Shown in pieces: positions 44,304 through 52,386 of a stretch of DNA of 64,000 nucleotides; within the stretch, counting starts at the first letter, position 1, and each line of letters begins with the position of its first letter. A program made the position numbers and the translations under genes. The notes under the pieces were generated by a model that worked only from the letters and a program-made list of their open reading frames with translations, was not told the DNA's origin and made no database searches. This stretch comes from an uncultured Actinomycetes bacterium (GTDB taxonomy: Bacteria > Actinomycetota > Thermoleophilia > Solirubrobacterales > 70-9), in NCBI GenBank assembly GCA_937907435.1, contig CALCIA010000138.1:66757-130756 (forward strand). Reading direction: 5' to 3'.

Positions 44304-44883
44304 TGGTCCAGTGTCGGGTCGGTATCCGCGCCGAGCTGGCATCACGATGCGCCAACGCCGAACGTATGCAGACCTTAAGACTCGCGGGCTCGGCGTCTCG
44401 GAGAAGCCTCCTCCATATCGCCTGTCGGCTGATGCGCTCGGACGTCTTGATGCCGAGCTCGACGGCGGCTGCCAGAGCCTCTTCCTTCCAGAGGAGTTTC
44501 ACGAGGAGCTCAAGATCTACCTCCGGGTTGACAGTCGGCTGACGGACCCATTTGAGTGGATCATCGACTTGTTCTCCGGCATCGATAACACCCCACCATG
44601 GCGGTATGCGCTGCATACCTAGCTGTAGGTGGGCGGTCGCCAGGACCGCGACACAACGATCGAAAAGCCGACTGAAAGCGGCCGCCTGACGCGGCAACCT
44701 CGACAGAGAATCACGCGGCGACTTGATCTCGAACGCCCAGAGCTCGTCCGCAACGGCGACCAAGTCTGCCCGCTCGTTGGAATCCGGAACCCAGAACTCC
44801 TCTACGAGGACCGGTCGCCCACCGGCCGATGCCGCCGCGATCGGAGACAGCCGATCGAGTACGGCCTTCGCGGTAGCTTTCAT
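44281..44883 (-). CDS. sce7726 family protein (PD-(D/E)xK-like)
   Basis: A 200-residue protein matching the sce7726 family: VLVEEFWVPDSNERADLVAV, ELWAFEIKSPRDSLSRLPRQ and IPPWWGVIDA. The Asp (ADLVAV) and ExK (FEIKS) residues resemble a PD-(D/E)xK nuclease core. I chose the ATG at 44883; a TTG two codons earlier is possible. It faces the beta-protein gene and overlaps it at the 3' ends, a known pairing of these two families. Confidence 0.78.
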   Translation of the reverse strand: MKATAKAVLDRLSPIAAASAGGRPVLVEEFWVPDSNERADLVAVADELWAFEIKSPRDSLSRLPRQAAAFSRLFDRCVAVLATAHLQLGMQRIPPWWGVIDAGEQVDDPLKWVRQPTVNPEVDLELLVKLLWKEEALAAAVELGIKTSERISRQAIWRRLLRDAEPASLKVCIRSALAHRDASSARIPTRHWTTTRPSPA

Positions 44884-45127
44884 GGGCAAGCGGTCCGGAT
44901 CCTCAGCGTCACCACCCGAGAGTATGCGACCCTGTGACGCTTCACGTGCTCCGAGCGGAGGGGCGTCAAAGACCGGTCAGCCGTTCAACCAACCGCCACT
45001 GGATTGGGCGGGGGTTGCTAGGTGCTCGACGCACGAGTTAGGAAGGCCCAGGTCGGCCGTCGCTGCGGCCCCGATCCGCGCAACGAACCCGTCCAAGCGG
45101 CCGCGGACCGACGCTAAAATGCGACCC

Positions 45128-45331
45128 ATGACCGCGAAGGAGAAGTTGCTCGAGCAGGTGATGACCCTCTCGGAGGCCGAGGCCGACGAAGCGCTGCGCC
45201 TGCTCGATGCGCGCCGGGACGAGGCCGGGGACGAGTGGGGCAGCCTGTCGAAAGTGAATGAGGTCGCGTTCGGCGATTCGATGCGGCGCCTTGTAGAGTC
45301 CGAGCGCGCGGCTGGCCACGAACCCTGGTGA
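45128..45331 (+). CDS. antitoxin of the MazEF-type pair
   Basis: A 67-residue acidic protein (KLLEQVMTLSEAEADEALRLL, ending AGHEPW). It overlaps the toxin gene by 4 bases in the classic antitoxin-toxin order. No DNA-binding domain is obvious, so it may only neutralise the toxin. Confidence 0.75.
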   Translation: MTAKEKLLEQVMTLSEAEADEALRLLDARRDEAGDEWGSLSKVNEVAFGDSMRRLVESERAAGHEPW

Positions 45332-45639
45332 GGCGCGGCGAGGTCTTCTGGGCCGAGCACCCCGAGTGGGGACGTCGCCCAGCCGTGGTGATGACTCGCA
45401 ACGCGGCGATCGGCGCCCTCAACGAGGACCTCGTCGTCCCGGCGACCACCACGATCCGAGATCTGCCGACGGAGGTCCGGCTCGGGACCGAGGACGGGAT
45501 GCCACAGGAATGCGACCTCAATCTCGACCATGTGGATACCGTGGCCAAAGCCTTCCTCGGTGACCGCATCACGACCATGAGCGCGGAGAAGCTGCACGCC
45601 GTGTGCCGCGCCCTGGATGTCGCCACCGGGTGCGGCTGA
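45328..45639 (+). CDS. MazF/PemK-type endoribonuclease toxin
   Basis: A 103-residue MazF-fold protein: MRRGEVFWAEHPEWGRRPAVVM, LVVPATTTIRDLPTEVRLG, CDLNLDHVDTVAKAFLG and LHAVCRALDVATG. MazF toxins cut mRNA at specific short sequences. The GTG start overlaps the antitoxin stop. Directly followed by repeat copy 2; a decayed relative at 56640 sits in the same position before repeat copy 4. Confidence 0.88.
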   Translation: MRRGEVFWAEHPEWGRRPAVVMTRNAAIGALNEDLVVPATTTIRDLPTEVRLGTEDGMPQECDLNLDHVDTVAKAFLGDRITTMSAEKLHAVCRALDVATGCG

Positions 45640-45708
45640 GTCTCCGGTCAGTTTTCCCGGCAAGCAGTTCGAACCGAACCTCGACGGCGTGGGCACTGCC
45701 GACCTTCA

Positions 45709-45754
45709 GTGCCCGAATCGCCGCATATCGGGGCGTATATCGCCGCATATCCGG
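45709..45754. repeat. arm-type repeat, copy 2 (left arm)
   Basis: GTGCCCGAATCGCC followed by GCATATCG, GTATATCG and GCATATCC. Preceded by GGGCACTG, able to pair with CAGTGCCC (hairpin at about 45691-45714). Same place relative to the tRNA-Ala core as in copy 1. Confidence 0.7.
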
Positions 45755-45833
45755 CCTGATGCGCCGGTGGGAAGCGGCGGCTGCACCGCTCTAGAATGCG
45801 GGATCCGGCGTCGTTGACACCGATTGAACGCTT

Positions 45834-45878
45834 GTATCGCACCCAGGAGGTCGGCGGTTCGAATCCGCCTAGCTCCAT
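45834..45878 (+). repeat. tRNA-Ala(CGC) 3' half, attachment-site core, copy 2
   Basis: Identical to copy 1 from TCGCACCCAGG through the acceptor strand TAGCTCCA, with one difference at the left edge. Both copies also share CCGCTCTAGAATG about 45 bases upstream. Followed by AGATATGCGG and GGCGGATCTG (45891-45915), which correspond to the right-arm words of copy 1. Confidence 0.8.
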
Positions 45879-46063
45879 AGGTTCCCTGCAGATATGCGGT
45901 CTTGGCGGATCTGCCCGTAGTTACTTCGGAAGTGACAGGCACTCCGTGGCTATCGAACCGTAGTCCAAACACATCCGCCTGCTTATTTGCCTGTGCCTCT
46001 TTGGCCCCGCGGCTCACCGAGGAAACGGAACCCTAGGCAACCTCGGTCCAGACATCTAGGAGG

Positions 46064-46843
46064 GTGAGGACGACAGCATGCCGCAGAACCCTTGAAGCCG
46101 AGACACGACGGGCGCTCGTCGTGGGAATCGTCAGCGCCCTGGTCGGCTTCGCGCTGCCTCTTGCAGTTCCGGCGATCGCGGCGGAGGCGGATCCGGGCTG
46201 CGAGATGCCTTCCGTCCCGCCCGGGCCGCTCATCCTGACCGCCGGGCTGGGCCCACAAGGCGCTCATACGATGCTCGTCGAGCAGGGCGAGGGCGCGGTC
46301 CTCGCAGGCTCGCTGACCGCCGGCGCCACGCGAGTTCCCGGTGCCTTTCTCTGCGTGTACAGCCAGGTCCTGCCGGAATCTGAAACGAGCCTGATGGGCG
46401 TGGCCGTGACCCGCCCGGACGGCACCTACCGCCTGGCCGTGCCGCCGGGTCCCTCGCGACGCCTTTCGGTCACGGTCCAATCCGCTCAAGGCCCGGGGCC
46501 GACCACTGCAGGCGGCGTGATCAAGACCCGGGTGAGGCCGTCATTGCGGATCCAGCCTAATCCCGCCCGGAACAAGCATTTCGTCGATATCTCCGGACAC
46601 ATTCCGGGACCCGACAACGACAGGGTCACCGTCATCCTCGAAGGGGGGAGCCGAGCACCGACCCACTGGTTCGAATTCCGCAGCGCAAGCACGCATGACG
46701 GTGGGCACTTCGCGTTTCGGTATTACTTCGGCAGAACCACTCGGGCGACCACTTACATGATTCGTGCCAAGGTTCGTGGCGCGCCGGGCTATCCCTATGA
46801 AGGCGGTATCTCCAGGGAAATCCCGCTACGGGTGAGGCCCTAG
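46064..46843 (+). CDS. secreted protein of unknown function
   Basis: A 259-residue protein with an N-terminal signal peptide (VVGIVSALVGFALPLAVPAIAA, cleavage near residue 41) and a beta-rich extracellular part; TRPDGTYRLAVPPGPSRRL resembles a carboxypeptidase-regulatory-like (transthyretin-type) domain, followed by a second beta domain. AGGAGG lies immediately before the GTG at 46064, closer than ideal; no better start keeps the basic N-region of the signal peptide. First gene after tRNA core copy 2. Confidence 0.65.
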   Translation: MRTTACRRTLEAETRRALVVGIVSALVGFALPLAVPAIAAEADPGCEMPSVPPGPLILTAGLGPQGAHTMLVEQGEGAVLAGSLTAGATRVPGAFLCVYSQVLPESETSLMGVAVTRPDGTYRLAVPPGPSRRLSVTVQSAQGPGPTTAGGVIKTRVRPSLRIQPNPARNKHFVDISGHIPGPDNDRVTVILEGGSRAPTHWFEFRSASTHDGGHFAFRYYFGRTTRATTYMIRAKVRGAPGYPYEGGISREIPLRVRP

Positions 46844-46981
46844 CGGCCCGATGTAGTCCGCTACAGGCCGAGATTGACCTTCGATCTGGCTTCGACCCGG
46901 ACGGCGACCTCGAGAACTGCTTCCGGATCCTGCGAGAGGAGGCGTAGCTTCGCCCCGATATCGAAGACGCGCGATGTCCAT

Positions 46982-46994
46982 TCAGTTATACTGA
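46982..46994. promoter_or_regulatory. operator/promoter of the AbrB-PIN pair
   Basis: TCAGT-TAT-ACTGA is a perfect palindrome overlapping a -10 box TATACT (46987-46992), nine bases before the antitoxin ATG. This implies a leaderless, autorepressed transcript. Confidence 0.6.
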
Positions 46995-47000
46995 CTCTGT

Positions 47001-47216
47001 ATGACGCAAAAAATGGGAACCAAGGGACAGGTCGTGATTCCTAAGGACTTGCGCGAGCAGATCGGGATCGGACCGGGCGACGATGTCGCCTTCGAGCCGG
47101 TAGACGACGGGATCGTGGTCAGACGGGTGGGCGGGCGCGCCGCGCTTCGCGGTCGCTTCGCTGAGAGCGGCATGGCCGCACGGCTGCTGGCCGACCGAGG
47201 CAAGGAGCCACGGTAG
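47001..47216 (+). CDS. AbrB/MazE-type antitoxin
   Basis: A 71-residue swapped-hairpin AbrB-fold protein: GTKGQVVIPKDLREQIGIGPGDDVAFE is the DNA-binding beta part, and the C-terminal helix (RFAESGMAARLLADRG) should wrap the PIN toxin. Starts at the first base of the likely transcript. Confidence 0.88.
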   Translation: MTQKMGTKGQVVIPKDLREQIGIGPGDDVAFEPVDDGIVVRRVGGRAALRGRFAESGMAARLLADRGKEPR

Positions 47217-47221
47217 CGACG

Positions 47222-47626
47222 GTGAAACACTCCCTCGACTCCTGGGCCGTGCTCGCCTGGCTCGACGGAGAGGAACCGGCGGCGAGAGTGGTGCAGCAGG
47301 TGGTCGACCGCGAACGCCCCGCCATGAGTTGGCTGAACCTGGTCGAGGTCCACTACCGGACCACCCGCGATCACGGACGCCAGGAGGCCGAGACGGTCCT
47401 GGCGGAGTTGCGGCCTCTGGTCAACGAGAACCTGCCGGGGGTCTCGGCGATGAGAGAGGTCGCCAGGCTGAAGGCGGAGAACCCGATCGCCCTGGCCGAT
47501 TGCTTCGCGGTCGCACTCGCGGCCGAGGAAGGGGCCGTGCTCCTCACCGGCGACCCGGAGATCATCGACCGCTCGGATCATCTCCCGTGCGAGGTGAAGG
47601 ACCTCCGCGGCCGAGCCTCACGGTGA
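47222..47626 (+). CDS. PIN-domain toxin (VapC type)
   Basis: A 134-residue PIN RNase with its acidic residues: SLDSWAVLAWLDGE (Asp), LNLVEVHYRT (Glu), ALADCFAVALA (Asp) and LTGDPEII (Asp). The GTG start follows the AbrB antitoxin stop by five bases. Forms a toxin-antitoxin pair with it. Confidence 0.87.
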   Translation: MKHSLDSWAVLAWLDGEEPAARVVQQVVDRERPAMSWLNLVEVHYRTTRDHGRQEAETVLAELRPLVNENLPGVSAMREVARLKAENPIALADCFAVALAAEEGAVLLTGDPEIIDRSDHLPCEVKDLRGRASR

Positions 47627-47721
47627 AGCGGGGCCCATTGGCCATGACCGGTCGAAATCACGCCCGATAGGAGCGCTTATGTAGAGCGGGGCTCCGCGGC
47701 GCCGCGCGTAATCATCGACCG

Positions 47722-47871
47722 ATGCTCTGCGCGATGACCGGTCGTCCCCACCGTCTCTTCTGGATGCGCTCGGCCTGGTGGTGCCAGGACTGCCGCCAAA
47801 AGGTCGAGTCCTGCTGCGAGGGCGGCGGCTGCCCTTCAGTCGCCGAGGTCCTGCCGATCGCCGGCGCCTAG
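47722..47871 (+). CDS. candidate 49-residue Cys-rich small protein
   Basis: The frame encodes 49 residues including FWMRSAWWCQDCRQKVESCC and EGGGCPSVAEV: WCxxC followed by CC and another Cys, which could form a small zinc site. An internal ATG at 47734 is an alternative start. No strong ribosome site is visible. It ends convergently with the DUF429 gene, overlapping by a few bases. Coding status is supported only by the orderly Cys spacing. Confidence 0.35.
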   Translation: MLCAMTGRPHRLFWMRSAWWCQDCRQKVESCCEGGGCPSVAEVLPIAGA

Positions 47872-48716
47872 CTGCCACTCGTTCGCGCCAGCTCACCTAG
47901 CGGGGCGCTCGGCAGGTGGATCCACCCCTCGATCCGGGCAAGCTCTCTCTGGGCGGGCGTCGGCGCGTGGGTGAAGCCGAGCTCGGCGGCGCGGGCGACC
48001 AAGGCGCAGAGGAGGGCGTCCAGGTAGTCGTCCTCGCGCTCGACCATCGCCAGCCGGCCGTGCGGATCGGCGATCGGCAGCTCCGCCTGGATCGCCGCCA
48101 GGAGGGCGACCCGAGCGCCTGAGTTCTCCGCCCGCTTGTAGGAGGCTTTGCTGAGCGAGGCTTCCGAATCCTCGGTCCAGATCCGCAGCGCCGGGTCGGG
48201 ATAGACCTCGCAGCACAGGCCACTGCCCTCGCGGACGACCGCACCCACGCCGTACCGGCGGGCGACCTCGGCGAGGATCGCCGCGCAGCGCATCGCCGGT
48301 ACCGCGATCCGGTCGGAGGAGACCGAGAGCGGCCAGCGCCCGCTCGGGTTGCGGGCCTGGGTGACCCGGTCGGTCTCGCGGTGGCGTAAGGCTGCCGTCG
48401 ACCCTTCCTCCGTGGTCGGCCAGACAGGGCCGTCGCGGTGGGCGGCGAGCGCGTCGAGGAAGGGGACGGGCCAGCCGAAGGGATCGTCGATCCCGACCTT
48501 GGTCACCTCACCCGGGTGCTCGAGACGCCGTCCGGTGGCCGTGCCCACGAGCCACTCGTCGTCGAACGCGGCGCCCTCGGCGCTCACCCCACGCCCGAGC
48601 ATCAGGAGTTCGGGCGGTGCGGCGTGCGGCCAGGCGAGCAGGCAGACGGCGGTGTCCCGGGCCTGGGCGGCCAGGTCGATGCCCATCGTCACCGTGGGCG
48701 CGGCGGCGGGCGTCAT
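47868..48716 (-). CDS. DUF429 family protein
   Basis: A 282-residue protein of the DUF429 family, predicted RNase-H-like fold: MGIDLAAQARDTAVCLLAW, KVGIDDPFGWPVPFL, RHRETDRVTQ and EREDDYLDALLCALVARAAE, with conserved Asp residues that could form a nuclease site. I chose the ATG at 48716, where the conserved part begins; 38 more in-frame codons upstream look non-coding and contain a strong hairpin. Confidence 0.75.
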   Translation of the reverse strand: MTPAAAPTVTMGIDLAAQARDTAVCLLAWPHAAPPELLMLGRGVSAEGAAFDDEWLVGTATGRRLEHPGEVTKVGIDDPFGWPVPFLDALAAHRDGPVWPTTEEGSTAALRHRETDRVTQARNPSGRWPLSVSSDRIAVPAMRCAAILAEVARRYGVGAVVREGSGLCCEVYPDPALRIWTEDSEASLSKASYKRAENSGARVALLAAIQAELPIADPHGRLAMVEREDDYLDALLCALVARAAELGFTHAPTPAQRELARIEGWIHLPSAPLGELARTSGS

Positions 48717-48783
48717 CGGCGCGGCGCGCCGGGCTTCTTCGCGGCGATCGGCATCGGCGAACCCTAGTCGCGCCGAAAATACG

Positions 48784-48816
48784 CGACGACCCCGGCAGCG
48801 TCGCCCGGGGTCGTCG
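48784..48816 (-). terminator. strong hairpin upstream of DUF429 gene
   Basis: Twelve-base perfect stem CGACGACCCCGG / CCGGGGTCGTCG with a nine-base loop. On the minus strand it is followed by CGTATTTTCGG, weakly terminator-like. It lies 68 bases before the DUF429 start and may insulate the gene from the repeat region. Confidence 0.5.
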
Positions 48817-48968
48817 GTCCGGGCGAGCATCCTCCCCGGGCGGGGGCCAGGTCAAGGGTCGGTGAAGGCCTTGCAGGCGCGGAGAAAGTGGCCCCGTCGA
48901 GGGGAAGTGGAGACCCGAGATCCTTATTTGAACCGCCACCAAGCCCGATTGGGCACTGACGGCAATGT

Positions 48969-49014
48969 GTGCCCGAATCGCCGCATATCCCCGGGTATCT
49001 CGACGTACATCCGG
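48969..49014. repeat. arm-type repeat, copy 3 (left arm)
   Basis: GTGCCCGAATCGCC followed by GCATATCC, GGTATCTCG and GTACATCC. The surrounding 340 bases (48930-49270) are similar to copy 1 (37160-37520), the closest pair among the four copies. Confidence 0.7.
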
Positions 49015-49092
49015 CCCTGGCTCTCGATCTGGGCAGGCCGCGACACCCCTCTACGGTGCGGTTTTGAGGAGCTGCTCACCTCAAAGTCGCCT

Positions 49093-49138
49093 TGCATCGC
49101 ACCCAGGAGGTCGGCGGTTCGAATCCGCCTAGCTCCAT
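49093..49138 (+). repeat. tRNA-Ala(CGC) 3' half, attachment-site core, copy 3
   Basis: Same 3' half of tRNA-Ala as copies 1 and 2, with identical sequence from GCATCGCACCCAGG to the discriminator base and on into TCG. The right flank (49139-49276) repeats copy 1: CTCGAAtGCCCTGCAAAC, CGGATTCCGG, GGCACTGGTGCCC and GGATATGCGG. Confidence 0.8.
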
Positions 49139-49343
49139 CGACTCGAATGCCCTGCAAACGGGCCACATCGGATTCCGGAGAGCCATTCGAACCGGCCGGA
49201 AACTCCCCTCCGTTTCAGGCACTGGTGCCCAAACTGCGTCGGATATGCGGGGATTCCCGGCGATTCCGACTCGCTACGGACGCGGGTCAGCGGTATGACG
49301 GAATGGCTGCGGCACCTCATCAACCCGGTGCTGCGCAAGCCCG

Positions 49344-49598
49344 ATGCCGACCGCAAAGCGCTGCTACACGATCACCGACACTGGCGAACTCAGCGATCAG
49401 TTGGACCAGGCTCAGCAACGCTGGCCGGAGGTCATCGACCGCAAGGAGCTGTTACTGAAACTGGCGGCGGCAGGGTGTGGTGCGATCGAAGGGGAGGAAG
49501 CCGATCGAGGCCGCGCGGTGGAGGAAACCGCCGGGGCCCTCGCCGGTGTCTACGAGCCGTACGAATTGGAGCGGCTACGCAAGGACTGGCGGAACTGA
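49344..49598 (+). CDS. small hypothetical protein
   Basis: An 84-residue, mostly helical protein (CYTITDTGELSDQLDQAQQR, IDRKELLLKLAAAG, AVEETAGALAGVYEPYELER). No family recognised. It starts shortly after repeat copy 3, in the position of a first cargo gene. An overlapping frame at 49295 looks non-coding. Confidence 0.5.
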   Translation: MPTAKRCYTITDTGELSDQLDQAQQRWPEVIDRKELLLKLAAAGCGAIEGEEADRGRAVEETAGALAGVYEPYELERLRKDWRN

Positions 49599-49759
49599 TC
49601 TCCTCGACGTCAGTGGCCTGATCCCAGTCGCGCCCAGCCGCCTCGAAGACATGGTCGCGGCTCTCGATCGGCGCGCGTAGTCGCTGAGCTGCGCCGCCGC
49701 GCGGCGGCCGTCGAGAAAACCCGTCTACACTGCCGTACCAATTTCCGTCCGCAAACGGA

Positions 49760-49775
49760 TTAACATATTGGTTAA
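49760..49775. promoter_or_regulatory. operator palindrome of the DUF4160/XRE-ImmA pair
   Basis: TTAAC-ATATTG-GTTAA, perfect 5+5 palindrome ending five bases before the DUF4160 ATG. The XRE protein encoded downstream is the likely ligand. Confidence 0.6.
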
Positions 49776-49780
49776 TTTGA

Positions 49781-50026
49781 ATGACTCGCGTCCTCCGATT
49801 CAAGAACTTCGGCGTCTATGTAGCCGACGCCCGCGGCGAGCCGCATCAGATGCCCCATGCCCACATAAAGGAACGTGGTCGGGGGATTTGCAGCGTCAAC
49901 CTCTTCACCTTGACCCCTTTGCAACGGGGGATCGAACTCCCAGCCGAGCTGGTCAAGGAACTGAAGGACCACCAACCGGAGCTGCTCGAGGAGTGGGAAA
50001 GGCTGAATCCCGATGAGCGTGGATAG
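49781..50026 (+). CDS. DUF4160 family protein
   Basis: An 81-residue protein with the DUF4160 pattern VLRFKNFGVYVADARGEPHQ then PHAHIKERG and a C-terminal helix LVKELKDHQPELLEEWERLN. The family is commonly paired with DUF2442 proteins in toxin-antitoxin-like modules. Overlaps the next gene by 14 bases. Confidence 0.82.
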   Translation: MTRVLRFKNFGVYVADARGEPHQMPHAHIKERGRGICSVNLFTLTPLQRGIELPAELVKELKDHQPELLEEWERLNPDERG

Positions 50027-51455
50027 GCGCTACTGGGAAGAGCCCGAGTACGGCGAGATAGTCGCCATCGAGACGTGCCCCGATGCTCTCGCGATCGAGT
50101 TCGCCAACGGCGATCGCATCGAGGCGCCCTTCGGCTCTCTTGGGGCAGATGCCGAGACCGCTTTCAGGCTCGATGAAGGTTCGCTGATCTTGGTAGACCA
50201 CGATGGCGAACGCGAAATCGACTGGATGGGCCTACGGGCGCGAAGCGATCCGGTCTTCGCGGCCGAGCTGCGCGAGCGCGATGCCGAAGAGTCGCGGCGG
50301 ATCGGCCGCCGGTTGCGTGCCCTGCGGGAAGACGGTGGCATGTCCCAGAAGACGGTTGCCGAGACGGCCGGGATGGCCCCGCCGCAGCTGGCGAAGATCG
50401 AGAAGGGCGAGAGCGACCTGCGGATCTCCACCATGAGTGCGGTCCTGCGAGCGTTGAACGCCGACTTCGGCGACATCGCGGGTCCTGACGTGCCGGAGGT
50501 CTCGATGAAGAGGGTGAGGCTGAACGCGCAGAAGTCCGGCGCGCCGAGCGCCGCGCTCAAAGACCTCGCGAGCCGTCTCGGTCCGCGAAGGTTTGCGACC
50601 GTAATCGCCCACGGGTTCGGGTGGGATGTCGACGGGCTCCTCGCCGGGCCTCCGTCTTCAGGCGAACTCGGGGTGGCGGTCAGCTTCAAGTCCCGCAACC
50701 CCGAGAGGGCGCGGTCCTCGCCGCTGATCCGACTGGCACGGACGATCTCGGAGGCGAGCGCCGCCGTCTATGAGGCGCCGGTCGAGAGCCTGCCAGCCGA
50801 TCCGGTGGAGATCAGGGCACAGCTTGAGGTCCAAGGGGGTGTGAAACTCGAGACGTTGACGGGGTGGGCCTGGGATCGGGGTGTGGTCGTGATCCCGACG
50901 CCATGGAGTCAAAACTTCAACGGGGCTGCCTGGTATGTAGGCCCACGCCCCGTCGTCGTCCTCAGCTCCTCACAACGCTCGCCTGCCTTCTGGCTCTTCG
51001 ATCTCGCCCACGAGATCGGACACCTGGCCCTCGGGCACCTAGCCTGGGAAGGGGTCGTCGAGATCGACAAACCGGGCAAGGAGATCGACGACCGCCAGGA
51101 GGAGGAAGCGAACCGCTTCGCCCTCGATCTACTGGTCCCTGACAGCGCCCGCCTCTTCGCCGAGATCCGTCGGCGCAGCGCCGGATCGCTCGACTTCCAG
51201 AAACGGAACTTCAAGTTCACGGCGATCGAGGTCGCCGAGGAGGAAGGGCTGGATCCGGCCGTCGTGACCACCACGGCAGCGAACGCGCTGACGGATGTCG
51301 CCGAAGAGGTCGATCGCTGGGGGTCGGCCCAGAACATCGCCAAGGAACAAGGAGAAGCGATGCCGATCATGCAGGCGGCCTTCGCCGAGCGGATCGAAGT
51401 CGACTCGATGCCCGAGTTGGACGCCGCCTTGGTCCGGGTGGTGGTATTCGAGTGA
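50013..51455 (+). CDS. DUF2442 - XRE - ImmA/IrrE fusion protein
   Basis: A 480-residue protein with three parts: an N-terminal DUF2442-like domain (YGEIVAIETCPDALAIEFAN), an XRE helix-turn-helix (LRALREDGGMSQKTVAETAG, IEKGESDLRISTMSAVLRAL, about residues 95-150) and a C-terminal ImmA/IrrE zinc peptidase (WLFDLAHEIGHLALGH, about residue 332, with the Glu-rich EEEANRFALDLLVP). DUF4160-DUF2442 pairs are known; here the DUF2442 part is joined to a regulator-protease. Probably autoregulates through the palindrome at 49760 and acts as a stress-responsive TA or anti-phage switch. Confidence 0.85.
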   Translation: MSVDRRYWEEPEYGEIVAIETCPDALAIEFANGDRIEAPFGSLGADAETAFRLDEGSLILVDHDGEREIDWMGLRARSDPVFAAELRERDAEESRRIGRRLRALREDGGMSQKTVAETAGMAPPQLAKIEKGESDLRISTMSAVLRALNADFGDIAGPDVPEVSMKRVRLNAQKSGAPSAALKDLASRLGPRRFATVIAHGFGWDVDGLLAGPPSSGELGVAVSFKSRNPERARSSPLIRLARTISEASAAVYEAPVESLPADPVEIRAQLEVQGGVKLETLTGWAWDRGVVVIPTPWSQNFNGAAWYVGPRPVVVLSSSQRSPAFWLFDLAHEIGHLALGHLAWEGVVEIDKPGKEIDDRQEEEANRFALDLLVPDSARLFAEIRRRSAGSLDFQKRNFKFTAIEVAEEEGLDPAVVTTTAANALTDVAEEVDRWGSAQNIAKEQGEAMPIMQAAFAERIEVDSMPELDAALVRVVVFE

Positions 51456-51460
51456 GCCCG

Positions 51461-52297
51461 CTAGCCGTCCCGGTCGAGGCCGATCCGCACGGCGAGCGCC
51501 GCGTGATCGGAAAGACGCCGGTCGCGCGGGCCGTGGAGGTAGCGGCAGCTCTCGAGCCGCCCGCCGACGTTGCTGCCGAGGTGCGCATAGTCGTAGAGAT
51601 ATCCGAGGCCGGTCCGTCCGATCCAGCTATGGGGCTGGCGCGGGCCGTAGGGGCGCAGCTCGTGGGCGGGGGCGAGCGCCAGGTCCCGCAGACGCTCGTG
51701 GAAGTCGTACTCGTAGGGGAAGAAGCCCGGCAACGCGGGGACGTGGTCGCGGGCGACCGCGTTGTAGTCGCCGAGCAAAAGGAGGCTCTCGCGCGTCTTC
51801 TTCGGCAGCGCGTCGAGGGCGTCGAGGAGCGAGGTCATGAAGAGCTCCTTACGGGCCACCTTCTCGGGGCTGCGGTCGCGCGAGGGGACGTAGACCCCGA
51901 GGACGGCGACGCGGGGCGAGGTGTCGAGGACGATGCCGTGGGCACGCGCAGGCACGGTGACCGCTCCGAGCACGAGCGGGCGGGCGACAGGGAAACGCGT
52001 GGCGATCATCACGCCGCGCTCGCGACCCTCGACGCTGCCGAACGTCGCGTAGCCGTCGTCTGCGAGGCCGGTCCGGATCAGCTCGGTGCCAGCGCCTGCA
52101 CTGATCTCGCTGAGGACGATCACCTCGTCACTCCTGCCGCGGAGCCAGCGGAGGATGCGCTCCGCGCGCGGCTCGGCGGCCACCGAGATGTTGAAGGTCA
52201 GGATGCTCGCGCCCGTCCGGGTCGGGCGACGCGCAACACCTCCACCGGATCTACGGCGCGGCGTCGACTTCGTCGGGATGAGGACGTTCTGTGGCAT
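51461..52297 (-). CDS. endonuclease/exonuclease/phosphatase (EEP) family protein (1)
   Basis: A 278-residue EEP-fold protein with the catalytic motifs in place: LTFNIS (Asn), VIVLSEIS (Glu), GVYVPSRD, LLGDYNAV (Asp-x-Asn) and LSDHAAL (Asp-His). The family includes ExoIII-like nucleases and phosphodiesterases. Divergent from the radical SAM operon, which contains a second EEP gene sharing the layout and motif spacing, so the pair likely arose by duplication. The N-terminal 28 residues are basic and may be longer than the true protein. Confidence 0.85.
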   Translation of the reverse strand: MPQNVLIPTKSTPRRRSGGGVARRPTRTGASILTFNISVAAEPRAERILRWLRGRSDEVIVLSEISAGAGTELIRTGLADDGYATFGSVEGRERGVMIATRFPVARPLVLGAVTVPARAHGIVLDTSPRVAVLGVYVPSRDRSPEKVARKELFMTSLLDALDALPKKTRESLLLLGDYNAVARDHVPALPGFFPYEYDFHERLRDLALAPAHELRPYGPRQPHSWIGRTGLGYLYDYAHLGSNVGGRLESCRYLHGPRDRRLSDHAALAVRIGLDRDG

Positions 52298-52386
52298 CGG
52301 TCGCGGACGGGAGGGCGGCGAGGTGCGCCTGCTCCCCGTGGCAACTTCTACAGCCGTCCGCGGTCCCCTTTGACGCGCGGTCCACG

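Noticed and set aside
37331..49138. tRNA fragments as functional tRNA genes
   Set aside because: Only the part from the anticodon arm onward is present; the acceptor 5' strand and D arm are missing in all three copies.
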